Assembly (NCBI GenBank): GCA_002633025.1
Contig: NMRB01001629.1
Span: 74,486 to 138,485, forward strand
From: Notospermus geniculatus
Taxonomy: Eukaryota > Nemertea > Pilidiophora > Heteronemertea > Lineidae
DNA length: 64,000 nt
Reading direction: 5' to 3'
Shown: piece by piece, positions 31,991-44,861 of the stretch
Layout of the letters: each line of letters opens with the position of its first letter
How positions within the stretch are numbered: the first letter of the stretch is position 1
Program-made: the position numbers and the translations under genes
The notes under the pieces: model-generated
The model's database searches: none
Seen by the model: only the letters and a program-made list of their open reading frames with translations
Told to the model about the DNA's origin: nothing

Positions 31991-34169
31991 TTGATAATTC
32001 GCACTTCCGTATTAGATTTGCTCACTCATGTCTTTAAGCCTGTGTAGGTAATCGCCCATCTTGATTGTTCGCTGATTCCAGGCACAATCAGGACGCCTTA
32101 ACAGCTATAGGAAGGTCCGGACCAACCTTCGGAATAAAGGAGATCTTCAGCTAAATTAAGGAGTTCCTTTTCCCAAAGGAGCATTCTAAAATCAGTGGCA
32201 CCTTCAGCTTGAGGTCAGATATACTCTCCGACTTATATGCAAACATTTTTACGCTCAACTTCGGCAGACCACGGGGCCGCAGAAGTCGAGCGTTCGGTAA
32301 TGTTCGTAATGTGCACTAAGCTTCCTACCTTGAAACACCCATTACACCCTGCGCATACCAACTACGTCATCATTCACAAGCCTGATAACCAGATTTGTAC
32401 AGCATTGCTTAGTGCATTTGTGTTGCAAAATTCAAGTAAAAGCATTTGTTAGTCTTTATTCATATGACCCATTGTCTAAATTTGTGCTTGATCGGGCCTT
32501 AGATACTTATCTGCGTCATCCGTTCGTCTAGATGTGTTTCGAATATAATATCATTTAGATTGTACAAGGTAAATTCCCCTGGTTGAACCACAAAATGACC
32601 AAATCTTAGCCGAAGCGAGGGCACGCATGATTTTTACAAAAAACTGCAAACACACGTGCTTTTATTACTAATAATAGTCACAATTTTGTGACATCACTTC
32701 CTGCTACTTCGGGCGACCAATCATATGCCGGAATTCAGATATGAGACCAGGGGTTGGTAAGCGTCAACCCAGAGCCCAGGAGCACACCAAGCCCTGGGTC
32801 CGAGGTCGTATTAAACTGAAATCCTTCTTTTGCCTTTTTCTCAAAATGGCGTTTGATATTGAGGACCAACTGTCTTGGCGCCCCAATTGAATGCAAACAA
32901 GCACGTGCTTTAAGCACAGGTACGTTTACAGAGGTCAGTAAGTAGAGTATTCTGGTTTAATTTGCGTAAAGTGGGTATACATGTACAATGGGCAAATGTA
33001 TAGTAGGCTGTAGGCTATACATTAATGTCGGTCTATATAACCAAGTTGAATTCTATTTTTACCGTAATTATGCGTAGCACATTGCACTGATAATTGCACG
33101 GTAATTGTAACTCATGGTACAATTTTGAATGAGGGATTTGAAGCTGGTGAATTAAATTGTCCTTTACATGATTTGGGACCTGTCAGACATAAATAGACCG
33201 AAACTCTATGTTGCAACATCCATGGATGTTGTTAGGTAGTTGGAATCTGTGTGGCTTGTGGCCCTGTAATTATGTTGACAATATTTCTTATTAGAATATG
33301 TCTTGTAAGATTATTTGGAAGCAAGGCATTGTTACAACAGAAGGCGCGCCTACCTCGCACCAATCTGTTATGCCGTGCTCAGAGGATTGTGGGTATAAAT
33401 CAAGGTGGCATCCGGTGATTGACAGCGAACTACTTTCTTGGCTGATCATATGATCCCTCGATCTCTGTAGTTTCTATGATCGAAATACAAAAACAATAGG
33501 AAGCAAGGTTAGTGAAGAAGGCGAGTCAAGAGGCGTTTTTTTTTAATTTTCGATATTGGCTGTGTACATGTATTTATCGTTGAAGCCTTTACTCAAGACT
33601 TGTACAGATTGATAGGCTAGTTATAAATGGGCTAGTTATAAATAGTGGGCCTGTGAAGGTAACTTGGAGGATGGGTCCTGGTTTCCTTTTAACCTTTAAT
33701 TCGACGTGCTTGCACTTGCGAGTCGCGGTCGGAATGGATCGGTCGTGTTGGAATAGATGGGCGTCATTTACTCGTTCGTCGGCTGAGAGGGTGGTGAGTT
33801 TGTATTTGCTTGTGTTTTTAGGGCTACTTTGCTGTCGGCAAGGATCTGGAAGAAAGTAAAGACATCGGGTGTTGAATATGTAGGAAATGAAGTTGATTTA
33901 TGATGGACTGTGTGAAAAATATGCTATAGTATTATTTTGTACATGATCGTGGGAGAGTAAATTGAATTCGGTATGGTGGACATGTTTTGGTTATCCAAGG
34001 AACCTTTGTTGTTAGGGGCAATTGACCATTTTTAGAGGTTGGATTACAGACCTTTGAGCCCGTATTGTGGAATCGAGGACAGTTGTTCTTCACAGTGGGA
34101 CATGATGTGGTTATAAATGATTTGTGCAAATCAATTTGCTGAATATGTGTGAAATATGATGAAACATTT
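31991..34169. other. No gene recognised; one MITE fragment
   Basis: A partial copy of the 24493..24603 MITE lies at 32395..32468. A minus-strand frame at 32735..32917 has plausible composition but no motif. Confidence 0.4.
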
Positions 34170-34563
34170 GGCCATATTCATAAAGGGTGTTTAGCCTAAT
34201 CAGCGTACAAATTCTGCATTGCACAGGTTAAAGACCAGAAAACTATTGTCTGATGTCTGTATGGTGCCTCATCTGAGGCGTTTACCCGCAGGATAATCAC
34301 ACGCGTCTAACTATCCTCCGTCTAAGTCCAAGAGTACAAAGGAAATTTTGAACGATCAGGCAGGCTTGTCTAGAATTTGTACACCACTTTCTTTTGCCCT
34401 CCCACACTGAGACGCACGAAAGTTAGACGCATGTGAACATCTTGTGGGTACATGCCAGAGATCAAGCAGCATACAGAAGGGAGAACAATATTTTCTAGGC
34501 CGTTAACCTGTGTATGCAGAATTTGTACGCTGATTAGGCTAAACACCCTTTATGAATATGGCC
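34170..34563. mobile_element. MITE with ~60-bp TIRs in an intron
   Basis: GGCCATATTCATAAAGGGTG at the left is inverted at the right, and the pairing continues through CAGCGTACAAATTCTGCAT. The ends are related to the 18532..18939 MITE. It lies just downstream of the last OB-fold exon found. Confidence 0.85.
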
Positions 34564-34598
34564 CATTGTTTCCAGGTGTGTGGTGTTTATATACATAC

Positions 34599-37042
34599 TT
34601 GTGTTATTTCCTTGTCCTTGACAACTGCTGTGACTGAGGTCATGGTTTGGATGTCGTTGACCGAGAGTGACGGAAGTATTTTGTAGACCGTTGCAGTGTT
34701 GTCATTGTTCGGTATCGCCAGGAGTTCATCGATTGATTTGGAGATGATCTTCATGTGGATCGTTTCGGGTATAATCTGTAAATGAGAAATGACAAGTTGT
34801 AAGCGTGAGAAGAAGCGGTCAATGGCGAAATGGGAAAGCCGGGAATATTGGACAGGACAGGAGGAAAGAAGGAAATGGTAATCAGGCTCGGCTGGAAAAG
34901 GTTACAGTGAAAGCGAAATGAAATGGGAATTTGATGTTTTACAGAGTATCTGTATGCGTTGAGGTAATAGTGAGTCGCACTTTGCCGACTCTGAACCCGG
35001 TATCAACTAGGAGAATTAATTGAAATCCGCTGTGGACATCCTTGATGAGGACGATTTCATAAATGTTTTAAACCGTAAAATGGCGTAACTTTGTGGCAGA
35101 ATAATTGTGACCTCCCAGGAAGAAATGAACTACGAACTACTATGAACGCTTGCCAAATAACTGTGAAGTTCATAGTTTTACCATGAAATTTATAGTAAAA
35201 CTATGAACTTCACAGTTATATGGTAAGAGTTCATAGTAGTTCGTAGTTCATTTTTTCCTGGGCTGTACTTGGAAGTGCACATAAATCGCAAATATTATAG
35301 TGGTGTTCAAGGCCGAACGACTCGGGATTATTCATTTTATCCGCAGCGCCGATTTATATTAGGTCAAATTTGTTTGCTTTCAATTTATGGTGTTTGAAGC
35401 ATTGAAAACATTTGTGACCCGGCACGACAAAATGAGTCGGAATGCGCACATAAGAAGACCCAACATGTCCAAGGTGACACCAACGGTTCGCTGATTTCAG
35501 GATTGTCTGCCCATTGTGAAATTTGACTTGGTCGATTTCTGTGGTTGCTGTCTGGTTCCACCTTCGGTCTTCTTCTGTGCGACTGCCGACTCATTTTGCT
35601 GTGCCGGGTCACATTTATCACATTTATTGTTTTCATCAAGGATGTCCGTAGCGAAGTGCAATTCGTTTTCGTAGTTGAAACCAAGGTCCGAGTTGGAAAG
35701 GTGCTGAACGTAGGTATCACAGGGACTTTTAATCTAGTACAAGATGAGGCTGTGAATATGTTGAAGGCGACATCAACGGTTTTGTGATTTCAGGATTGTC
35801 TGCCCGTTGTGGAATTTGAATTTCTTGATTTCTGTAAAGATGTGTGTTATCTAATTCGGTCTTCTGTTTGTATTCTCATTTATTTGGGTCTGAGAGGTCA
35901 CATTGGTCGATATAGAGTTGTCTTAGTAAGGTTGGACATAGTACTGTAATTTTATAAGGATAAGCTTGTTGCCTGAGTGTGCAACTTACTTGGATGTTGG
36001 TTTCCTGGGTTGCTCTGAGCGAGTAGATCATTGTGTGGTCATCTTTTTCGTACTGTTCCGTTACTACATTTTCGATCTTAACTTTCTTGTGTATATAATC
36101 GGTGTCAACGAGCGCCAACTGGTTGGTCCAAAATTTCACCGTTGTTTCCAATGTGCCATCGTCAATGACCAAGTCGCGTTTCTTCCAGTTGTCTTTAGCC
36201 TGTACAGGGAATAGCTGTTACAAAGGTGATTTCATTTTATACTTTTGCTGAATATAGTCAACAAGGTGTCCTTTACATAGAAGTAGGTCTACAGGAGAAC
36301 GCAGGTTAACAATGGGTTCATGGTCGTTAATCCATCTGAAGTTTTTGTTAAGTGGCATTTTCATAAACCGTATAGTTCGATGTGAATGAAGCTGAAAAGG
36401 TCTCATGCGGGTTTATACACTGAAGCCCAAATAACCTTGGAATATCCTAAAAATTGGATGGAAAATTTGATCATGTACAGTGGGCAGAATTTAATTTCAG
36501 ATTACTGAAAAGGATTTTCGAGTTGTTAAATATACCTTTTTTACTGTCCCTTCCACTGACATTCTCTGGCCCTGGTCCATGAGGGGTATGTCTTCTATTT
36601 GTTTGGTTGGGGAGTGGAAGAACATGTCCTCTACCTCGATATTAACCGGAAACGGTCGCTCTTGAATAGCGGGAAATAGATGTGTGTTTTCTTTAAAACT
36701 TTTCTCAGTTTTTGTGAACTAATTCATGTACAATAATTGGAAAATTGATGCTGGTACAATGGTAACTTTGGTATGCTTTCCTCGCTGCGATAAATTTGTT
36801 TTCCATGTTTTTTTGGCAGATATAAGACATACGTACTTTTGATTTTTTTTCCGAGTCGGGATGGGATCGACTATAATCAGAAAGTTGTTTTTCATCAACA
36901 GACTGTTATCAACTGTGGTGCTAGTGCTGGGGTAAATCAATAAGTAGACGTGGTTGGCGTTTTCTGGCAGTACTTGACAATTTGTTGTTGTCTTCTGTTT
37001 GTACGGCGTATTGAGGCATTTGATCTTGAGAATGTTTGACAT
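34599..37042 (-). CDS. Partial spliced gene with OB-fold (RPA1-like) domains
   Basis: Minus-strand exons: a first exon from the ATG at 37042 down to about 36719; 36658..36536; 36199..35990; and 34775..34599. The last three join in phase 0 with good donors and acceptors. Exon 2 reads VNIEVEDMFFHSPTKQIEDI and ends SVEGTVKK. Exon 3 continues DLVIDDGTLETTVKFW, an OB-fold strand pattern like the single-strand-binding domains of replication protein A large subunit ('defining change, then LW/FW'). Exon 4 reads SLSVNDIQTMTSVTAVVKD, again OB-like. The exon 1 donor was not fixed and no zinc-finger exon or stop was found, so the gene is partial. It may be a host RPA-like paralogue or cargo of a Helitron; no Rep/helicase is visible. 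Confidence 0.7.
35115..35263. mobile_element. 149-bp hairpin MITE in an intron
   Basis: The ends CCCAGGAAGAAATGAACTAC and the complement pair through about 65 bp on each side with a short central loop. It lies in the intron between OB-fold exons 3 and 4. Confidence 0.85.
35487..35835. repeat. Direct duplication in the same intron
   Basis: About 60 bp containing GATTTCAGGATTGTCTGCCC is present near 35500 and again near 35790, 285 bp apart. Confidence 0.7.
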
Positions 37043-37079
37043 GCTGAAATGATAATATCGTAAATTAATTTGTATTAAA

Positions 37080-37557
37080 TAAAGAAGTGTATAACAGGTA
37101 CAGGTCCCTCTACCACTGTGACAGACATTTCAAATTGTCAAATGTGACATATCGAAATGTCATGATATCGCAATCACCCGGACAATTTAGGCTGCGAATT
37201 TTAATCTTGTCCAGTCCTTGCAAAACCAGACATAAACTAAGACTTGTTTCAGGTTGCTCACTCAGGTATATTATCCTCGATCTCAGTTTCAGTGCTTACT
37301 TCTTAATTTTTTGCTAAGCTGATGAAGACCTGTTGAAATGTCTGACCTCTAGGTGGACCTTGGATGATGCCCATCCATTCTGCATATCAATTATTTTGCA
37401 ATGTACGCAAATTAACCCTTTTCTATTGATGCAAAGACCACTCCAAAAAACACATTTTGTATTATTACATCACCATGGTTCATGCGATCATTTCAGTGAA
37501 ACCTGAATTTGATACATCACTATGTGTCCTGTCTTGGAAAGTTTGTACTTTTTTGAG
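37080..37557. other. No gene recognised
   Basis: This lies upstream of the OB-fold gene start and may hold its promoter. No clear TATA or initiator was identified. Confidence 0.3.
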
Positions 37558-38923
37558 TTAACCCGTCCGTTTCATGCAATTAGCTTGAGAAGGGGATACT
37601 ACATCATGAAAAACACAAAAAGGGCCAAATTCTTGGTAATGAGGGCCTAAATAAAAAAAGTACAAATATTGTACAAAGGTGCGGGGGGTCCACTTCCCCG
37701 ACTCCGCCAAGCAGTTCAAGCGGACCATTCCTGATCCCTTCCTCCAGGTGCCTGGCTGTTGCTTCCCTATGATCGGCACAATTTGCATGTAGAATATCGC
37801 TGGAGGAGGGATCTCAGCCGTATGTATGAGTTGTTGAACGTACCTGAATATGGTTGGAAGGAATCGAAAATGTCTGCCTTGTTCCTAATCCAACCCCTTA
37901 CCCTAGTATGTGAATTACTATCGTTTACTGAGGATAGGACATAGTCCCATTTGACCTGCTCCTGATGGAGTTGGCCGGCCACGAAGCTCTGGTGGTCCCT
38001 GAGAGGAAGGTTGTCCAATAGGGTCTCTCAAGTCTGGTCAATGTCTGTGACCTATCTGACTTCCAGATGTCCGTGGGAGCGAAGTGGGAAGAGGTTCTCC
38101 CCTCCAGTTGAGCCATCTCATCTGTTTGTGATCAGCTAATGCACCAAGTGGGTCGAATGTGGTGTTCTTCTCCCAATCCGAGACCCCATACGGCTTCGGG
38201 AATAGCGAAAGTGAAGTAGCCGCTAATGATAGTCAAATGGAAAAAGATGATAAATTGGCGCCCCTCCCCACCTCAGCTTCCCGGGGCATCAGTGTCCCCT
38301 GAGAGTTGAAATGGCGAAGGACCCGTGTCTATGCATGATACCCCGAGCGACATTAAGTCTGACCTGTCGAATGGAGAATGGATATACCATGAGAGAGTGG
38401 GGTGTTGCCCTGAATAGTAGCCTGTCTCTCCAGTGTGTATACCGGGGAGGTCGAAGGGGTCTGCCAGTTATGCGGTAGGGTGAGGCCTGATGCGGAAAGT
38501 TAACAACGAACAGATCAATACCGTGTAATCAAATGTGGGTTTAAAACGTGCCATGTAGGCGAGTGACAATAACTAAAATATTCAATCCTATAACCTAGAC
38601 ATTCTTATAAACGCCGTCTACTTCTCCTGCGAGGTTGTTTTCTGCGCTGGTTGGGCGAAGAGATTCTGCGGACAGTCCCTCATAAAGTGGTATGTGGCCG
38701 CGCACATGAAGCATTGTTGCTGAAAACTACCCCTGTACCCCGGGAATCTGGGCCGGGAGTAGGGGCGTCTACCCCTACCTGCTCTGGGCCTAAACATGGG
38801 GTGAGGGAAACTGGGAGATTGAGTCCAGGGGTAGGTGGGCCAAACGAAAGGAGGCTGGGTAGTGTTTTTTGTTGACTTAGACTCATTCTCGTATTGCCCC
38901 TCCTTTTGAGCGCCTTCTTCCAA
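37558..38923 (-). pseudogene. Retroelement relic with gag-like zinc knuckle
   Basis: At 38923..38618 the minus frame is Pro/Arg-rich and ends with CFMCAATYHFMRDCP, a C-x2-C-x4-H-x4-C zinc knuckle. Further on, 38018..37767 reads VRGWIRNKADIFDSFQPYSG. A related piece lies at 40440..40184. The combination could be a DIRS- or LTR-type retroelement. No reverse transcriptase catalytic motif was seen, so the class is uncertain. Confidence 0.4.
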
Positions 38924-40183
38924 CTCTATGTACAGCTGTTTGGGCTTTCTTCGCGTTATCCGTTCCTAAAATCTTTATCACCAGAGTCTGGAAGCTTCCC
39001 TGCCTTGTCGTTTTCCCTACAGACCTCAGATATTTAACCATTGCCGTATCCCACATGAGTACACCGTGGGCCTATACATACACACCATACATGCTAGTCG
39101 AATGCTGTATGAGAATTCGCGAAATAAAGCATAGTAGATTAACTAAAAAAAAAACAGTTTTTACTTACCAGTCCAATCTCCCCCCCCCCTTTCCCTCGCA
39201 ACTGCTATTCTGTTTAGTGATTTGATGTGCTTATTTTTATAATCTTTGGAAGTAACATCCCATATTCTGGGCCTAGCTTGAATGAGTTCAATAAATCTGT
39301 ACGCATCAGCTGTACTCATGGATACTGGTTCCGTCATTTTGTTGTCTACTGATGCTGAAGCTGTTGGCCAACCCAGTTTCGCACATCACACACTGCATAT
39401 CCCTGCCTAAATTGGTTCCACATGTCAAATATAAACAAAAAGAGTTGGCGAAAATAGAACACGGGCTAGAGTCACCAACACTTGTCAGAAGTACCAAATT
39501 TACTTGAGAAGAAGTCTTGGTGAATGAAACACACTACACACAAATATTTATGGCGTGATGGTTCCAATTAAAATGTTGGCAAGGTTTGTAGTGTGTTTCC
39601 AGCTTAATAAGACCTAATAATGTGGGACTACTGAAGTCCATAACCGGCCATTCGTCAGATGTCTATTAATGACCGATGAAATAACAAGCTTTTTTCCGTA
39701 TTCTGCTTTGAGTTGGGAAAGGCCTAGGTTTGGCCATGGAATGGACAGATTGCGTAATACTAGTAAAAGTATCATCATGAGCCGTATTCAGTGGAAAATG
39801 ATTGATCTCGAGCATTTTGAAATCAACACTGGTCATCAACAGCACTGCGACATCAACGATTCACTTCAGCGGCGTCGAGTCATAGAACCTGGGGTCTGAT
39901 TGACCAAATTAATGTCATTAGGGTTTTTACTAGGATCATGAATAAATACCATTTGGGCGGGCCTAGAGGTTCCCCATTGTCTGGTGTTAACGTTCCGGAT
40001 AGAGAGTATTAGGGCTCCCGATCCATACCGCAAACCTAATATATTGCCCCAAACCTACCTCCCCAATCATACCTAAACAGACAGTCGAAAAATGCCAGTG
40101 ACCTACCAGTGGCTGGTAAGCTTGCAGATACACAGTAGAACTCATGTTAGCCTATACCATGGGTCATCTGGGTCATCTTGGCA
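38924..40183. other. No gene recognised; small hairpin
   Basis: A short hairpin with GAAACACACTACA ends lies at 39527..39592. The words 'MDTGS' on the plus strand near 39318 are too short to support a protease. Confidence 0.4.
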
Positions 40184-40440
40184 TTATGCGGCTGATTGTA
40201 AAAGATCTATGGAATAATTCCAGAGACCTTCCTCCAACTGTTTAGCTATTTCTGCTCCAAATGGCCTACCGTTATCACAGATGTGAAAAATGCAATGCGG
40301 CGGGATGCTACCTTCGCAATAAAAACCCTGAAAGCTTCCCTTAATGGCTGAAAGAACTCGAAAACATCTCCATTGTTCTGAATCCAACCTCCCACTACCT
40401 CAGACATGTCGTTGTCCACCTGCGTTGTCCTTCTCCTCAT
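40184..40440 (-). pseudogene. Second fragment related to 37767..38018
   Basis: The frame reads VGGWIQNNGDVFEFFQPLRE, matching VRGWIRNKADIFDSFQPYSG in the relic 2.4 kb to the left. This shows that the two belong to one repeated family. Confidence 0.5.
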
Positions 40441-40961
40441 TGTCCTGGTGTAAAGTTGTTAAAATCTCTCAACGGTAAAGATTGAAGGTTCTCCTCCCAA
40501 TCACCTCCTAAAACGTGCCCCCAGTCAATGTCAGATTCTTATCTGGTCTCCGATTACAGTGAATGGGTCCACCTCTTTAATCAATCGTCCTCAGCTATCT
40601 TCCCTCAACTAGTGTCTTTACTGGATCAAAGTTGGCTTCAAATTCCCATGACGGAAACGGTTGGCAAGACTGTAACCAACAAATTCCAGTCATTTTCAAA
40701 ATGATAATGCAGGAGTAGACCTTGCACTCTTGCTCCTCACGTAACAAGTCACTTTAGGGAATCAGTGTCCCGAAGAGGCATGCGTGAAGGAATCTCACTC
40801 CCCACATGGCCAACATGTAAGACTTTATAACGACGTAATCACCACCACAGGCAAAACATCTCGCCCTCGAAGTCATGCAGTGACCTTCCTTCAGCCAAAC
40901 TGTGTGGGCCACCCACGGCCTTGCCCGACTCACTGGCTACACCTCGTATATAACCTTATTA

Positions 40962-41715
40962 GTCCGGACGCAAAACCCCGATTTTGGGCTTAGGTGTTTC
41001 TTTTTGAATAACAGCATTTTTTCCCAGTTTTCATACATTTGGAGGGTGTGGAATCGGAATCTGTCGAGTGCCACCTTGGCACCCTTGAGCGTTTTGAGAA
41101 ATTCGTGTTTGAATTTTTGGAACTGACTTTATCATTGGACATCAGCTGACGCAACGACTGAGCTTTGTACAGGAGAATGGGACCCGATGCACAGCTAACT
41201 TGTAAATGGTTGATTTACACCCCACAAATGTATTATCAACAGATAGAAACATGGTGCCTCGTAATCATATAAGCATGTTTTAAGTAATTTTTAACTGTTT
41301 ATGTAATTGGAAACGGCATTTTTACGTATTTTGACCCATTCTGTGTTAATTTACATAAAAAACGTTATTTCTTATTACAAAACTACTGAAAACAATTAAG
41401 AAAATGCTTGTCTGCTTCTGAGGCACCATGTTTCTATCTGTTGGTAATACATTTATGAGGTGTGTAATCCAACCATTTAAAACTTAGCTGTACATCGGGT
41501 CCCATTCTCCTGTACAAAACTCAGTCGTTGCGTCAGCTGACGTCCAATGATAAAGTCAGTTCCAAAAATTCAAACGGGACTTTCTCAAAACGCTCAAGGG
41601 TGCCAGAGTGGCACCCGGCGGATTCTGTATCTCTGTCATTTGGAGATACATGTACAAAAAATGCAAAAAAATTACTGTTATTCAAAATGTCACACTTTTT
41701 CGTTCTGCGTCCGGA
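40962..41715. mobile_element. ~755-bp foldback element with ~290-bp arms
   Basis: GTCCGGACGCA ends lie next to TA on both sides. The arms about 40962..41250 and 41415..41715 are inverted copies, including GAGAATGGGACCCGATG. A partial relative lies at 59560..59890. Confidence 0.85.
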
Positions 41716-41879
41716 CTATATCTCATTGCATATACTCATCTTGTCTCCTTTCCTTCCACTTCCTTCTAAGTAGATATGTTCCAGCTGAGGCCTGGGCCCA
41801 TCCTAAAAGAGTATTGCCGTCCGGCCTAACCATTCTGTTCAAACTTCATCCCTCCAACTTCTTATATATGTATATAAGC

Positions 41880-42160
41880 ATACACGGCCATCTGAGCGAA
41901 ACCAGCATGCCGAACACGCCTGAGCCTACCCTGACCATCAGGGTTTCCTCCGGCGTGGTCTCTTCTGAATCAGGATAACCGTCCCTCCAACATTTACACC
42001 CATACACACAAGCGGCCATCTAGGCAAACCGGGCCTGCCTTCCTTGCCTGAGCCAACCCCCACCGACAGGGTTATCCTCCGGAGCGGCCTATCCCGAGTC
42101 AGGATTACCGTTTCTTCAAACTCACTCACGGCCCTCTAAGCGAACCTGACCGTCAGGATT
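41880..42160. repeat. Three degenerate ~120-bp tandem units
   Basis: CACGGCCATCTGAGCGAA (41883), GCGGCCATCTAGGCAAA (42012) and CACGGCCCTCTAAGCGAA (42127) head successive units. Some minus-strand frames are open through them but no protein is recognised. Confidence 0.6.
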
Positions 42161-42419
42161 GCCGTCCGGCATAAGGTTGTGTTCATCTACAGCAGATGTG
42201 CACCAGCACAAGCTGGGTAAGGAAAACAACACCACAAACGCGGTGAGCAAACCGTCGCGCACGGATTCCAAAACGCAACTGAATGTGCGTTCATTCTCAC
42301 GTGCACATGACGTCACACCACTTTGAATATACCTCGGCCCAATAGGGCTGACGGCTGATGGGTGGTCTGGACGGAGATCAACCAAAAAAAACGGCGTTGT
42401 GTCAGTAGAATAAAGCAGA
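42161..42419. other. No gene recognised
   Basis: A minus-strand frame at 42385..42122 contains a hydrophobic run (GLLTAFVVLFSLPSLCW) that could pass as a signal peptide. No start codon sits near it, so it is not called. Confidence 0.3.
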
Positions 42420-43060
42420 TTCGTTTTCTTTTGTTTGCAAATAGTCTTTATTGAATAGAAAACTTTACAAGAATATCAAGACAATAAATAAATAATTAGT
42501 TTACCTAATGGTGATATGTAAAAAAGTGACAAAAACCACACCGCCGTACGCATAACAATTTTTTTCGGGGTGTAACCTGGAGAAACAGTGATTAAAATCC
42601 AATCATAAATAGAAAAAAGTGTCAGATAGCATTAATTATCACCACTTTTAAATCATTTAAAGGTAGGCGGGTATAAAGCATCACGATGCATATAAAAGTA
42701 TTAAAACCCAAAAAATACCAATTAAAACATTTGATTTCAATTCAATAATATTTAACTTAAAGCCTTTGGATCTTTTGTTTCAGGGCGTTCAGTATGTCAT
42801 GTTGCTAGCCCTGCCAAATTATGGCTCGCCTGGTCCAGATTGCAGGCAAATAAGTATAATCCCATGGCACCCAACGCCTTTTGATCATATGGTCCGGACA
42901 TAAAATGTCTTGTATGGACGGCACAGGCCAGGCCCGCTGGTTACATGTTCGTTCAAGATGATCCAAAACAGCTTTACTGTGGGACAATAATAAATGTACC
43001 ACTGTTTCTTGGTGTACGTTTGCACACATTAGACAATTTTTTGTGCTTTAAAAGTCGACG
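42420..43060 (-). pseudogene. LINE 3' end
   Basis: The minus frame at 43029..42805 reads HQETVVHLLLSHSKAVLDHL and SIQDILCPDHMIKR, the Cys/His C-terminal region of ORF2, followed by DILYP-type sequence like that at 17650. About 380 bp of probable 3' UTR follows, with an AATAAA near 42455 on the minus strand. Confidence 0.6.
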
Positions 43061-43267
43061 TTACGCGCACTGCCCGATCGACACTAGGGAAGATGTCTTA
43101 ATAGCAGTGTTGCGAATAATAGTCTTGAATTCGGAAAGTGTGGTGGGCTCGAAGTCTGAGATAAGTGATTTGATAGAGGATCCGTCACATTTCCGATCAC
43201 AAGTTGGAAAAGCTTCATCCAGTTCACTCCGAATCTTAACAATTTTGTGATCAAAATCCTAGGCCTA

Positions 43268-43456
43268 CTAAGGGGAAAAGAGAGAGCAACACAACTGATG
43301 CCAAACTCTGTGGATGTGGACTGTTAAAACCACCATCCACTCAGGTCTTAACACCAGATGCTGAGTTCCTGATAACCCCATAGCTCCCCTTTACCAGCTT
43401 TAGTGTCAGGGCCACGATCTTTGGTATCAGTTGTGTTCTTCTCTTTTCCCCTTAGC
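43268..43456. mobile_element. ~189-bp MITE
   Basis: CTAAGGGGAAAAGAGAGAGC and the complement at 43420..43456 pair over about 37 bp, including ACAACTGATGCCAAA. It is non-coding. Confidence 0.85.
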
Positions 43457-43584
43457 ACCCCTTATTACTTCCCCAGTTTAGGAGCAATAGGCTTTCTAAT
43501 TCTGTTTTAGGCCTAGTTCTCCCATTGCTGTTTCTCTATTCTTTTCTTTGAATGTCATATGATATCTTCATGTCATACGTTTGC

Positions 43585-44180
43585 TCATTAAGACCGCCCC
43601 CATCTCAATGGGGGCGGGAATTCCCAAGGAAACCCCGTTTTTTGGCAAAAACCGACCACTTTGGAATCAAAATGACACATCAATCCACTGATTTGATCGT
43701 TCTCTGATAATGAAATGAGAATTCTTACATTGTCATTTTACGTTATTGACTTTTGTTGGTGTACTTTCTCAGCCCGTGCAGACATAGACAGCGGATTTTA
43801 ATCGTGACTTTCGGTCACTTTCATTGAAACTACATTGCGTTATATCTCTGCCGCTAGAAGGCGACGCTGTACGATCTCGTAAATGAAACAGACTTTCTGA
43901 TATGGAGATACAAAGGTGTTCTAAAATCATGTTCACATTTTCAGGATCTGTCCCTGACATGCTATCTCTAAACCCGAGGAAATCTCTAATAGTTACCGCA
44001 GTTTGCTGCAATCTCTCGTCCACCCCCTCTCTGGTTACTAGTAGTGATTGAGTTTCTTGGTATGCCTAATTCATTTGTAATAAGGGATATGTTATTATTT
44101 TGAAGCGCTGGTTCGGCTCCCAGCCATTGCGAGACTACCAGCTACTTAAGACCGCCACCACCTCAGAAGGTGGCGGTCTT
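43585..44180. repeat. Two related GC hairpins ~560 bp apart
   Basis: TTAAGACCGCCCCCATCTCA with its complement at 43589..43620, and TTAAGACCGCCACCACCTCA with its complement at 44144..44180, are the same hairpin type. They may mark the ends of one element; the sequence between them shows no gene. Confidence 0.5.
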
Positions 44181-44306
44181 CATTGGTTTCACTGGATTTC
44201 TCTCTCTCTCCGTCCAATCTGTGGTTTCGGCAGGATAACTCAAAAAATACGCCACGTATCGCGATGAAACTTTCAGGAGTTGTGGATATGCATGTTAAGG
44301 CCCGTT

Positions 44307-44861
44307 AAGACGTTACAAAATAAAGACGTTTGTTGTTGTCATATTCTCTAGACGTTGTGGTGATCTCGAGTCGTATCTAAGAAAGACGACAGATGGCGCT
44401 GCACTTTCTCTAGACGTTGTGGTAATCTTGAGTCGTAGTAAGAAAGACGTAAGATGGCGCTGTATCGTTCGTAACACTTCGGGTGTTTTCGTCATCCTTC
44501 GCTGACACGCCACCTTACGTCTTTCTTAGCTACAACTCAAGATCATGTGAACGACTGCAGCGCCATCTGTCGTCTTTCTTAGCCACGACTCGAGATCACA
44601 ACAACGTCCAGAGAAAGTATGACCAACGATGTCTTTCTTTTGCAGCGCCATCTGTTGTCTTTCTTAGCTACGACTCAAGATTACCACAACGTCTAGAGAA
44701 AGTGCAGCGCCACCTGTTGTCTTTCTTAGCTACGACTCAAGATTACCACAACGTCTAGAGAATGTGCAGCGCCATCTGTTGTCTTTCTTAGCTACGACTC
44801 GAGATCACCACAACGTCTCGAGATTATGACAACAACAAACGTCTTTATTTTGTAACGTCTT
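44307..44861. mobile_element. Foldback element with 62-bp internal tandem units
   Basis: The ends AAGACGTTACAAAATAAAGA are inverted. Inside, units starting GCAGCGCCATCTGTTG are at 44642, 44704 and 44766 (period 62), and further copies run the other way in the left arm. The arms are thus made of short tandem repeats. No gene is present. Confidence 0.85.

Noticed and set aside
39306-39400. Aspartic protease motif (MDTGS) of a retroelement
   Set aside because: Only five residues match, with stops soon after and no neighbouring retroelement domain.
42122-42385. Secreted protein with signal peptide
   Set aside because: The hydrophobic run has no nearby start codon and overlaps a degenerate tandem repeat.
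43585-44180. Helitron with terminal GC hairpins
   Set aside because: The hairpins resemble Helitron 3' hairpins, but the expected 5'-TC and CTRR ends and Rep/helicase coding are not visible.
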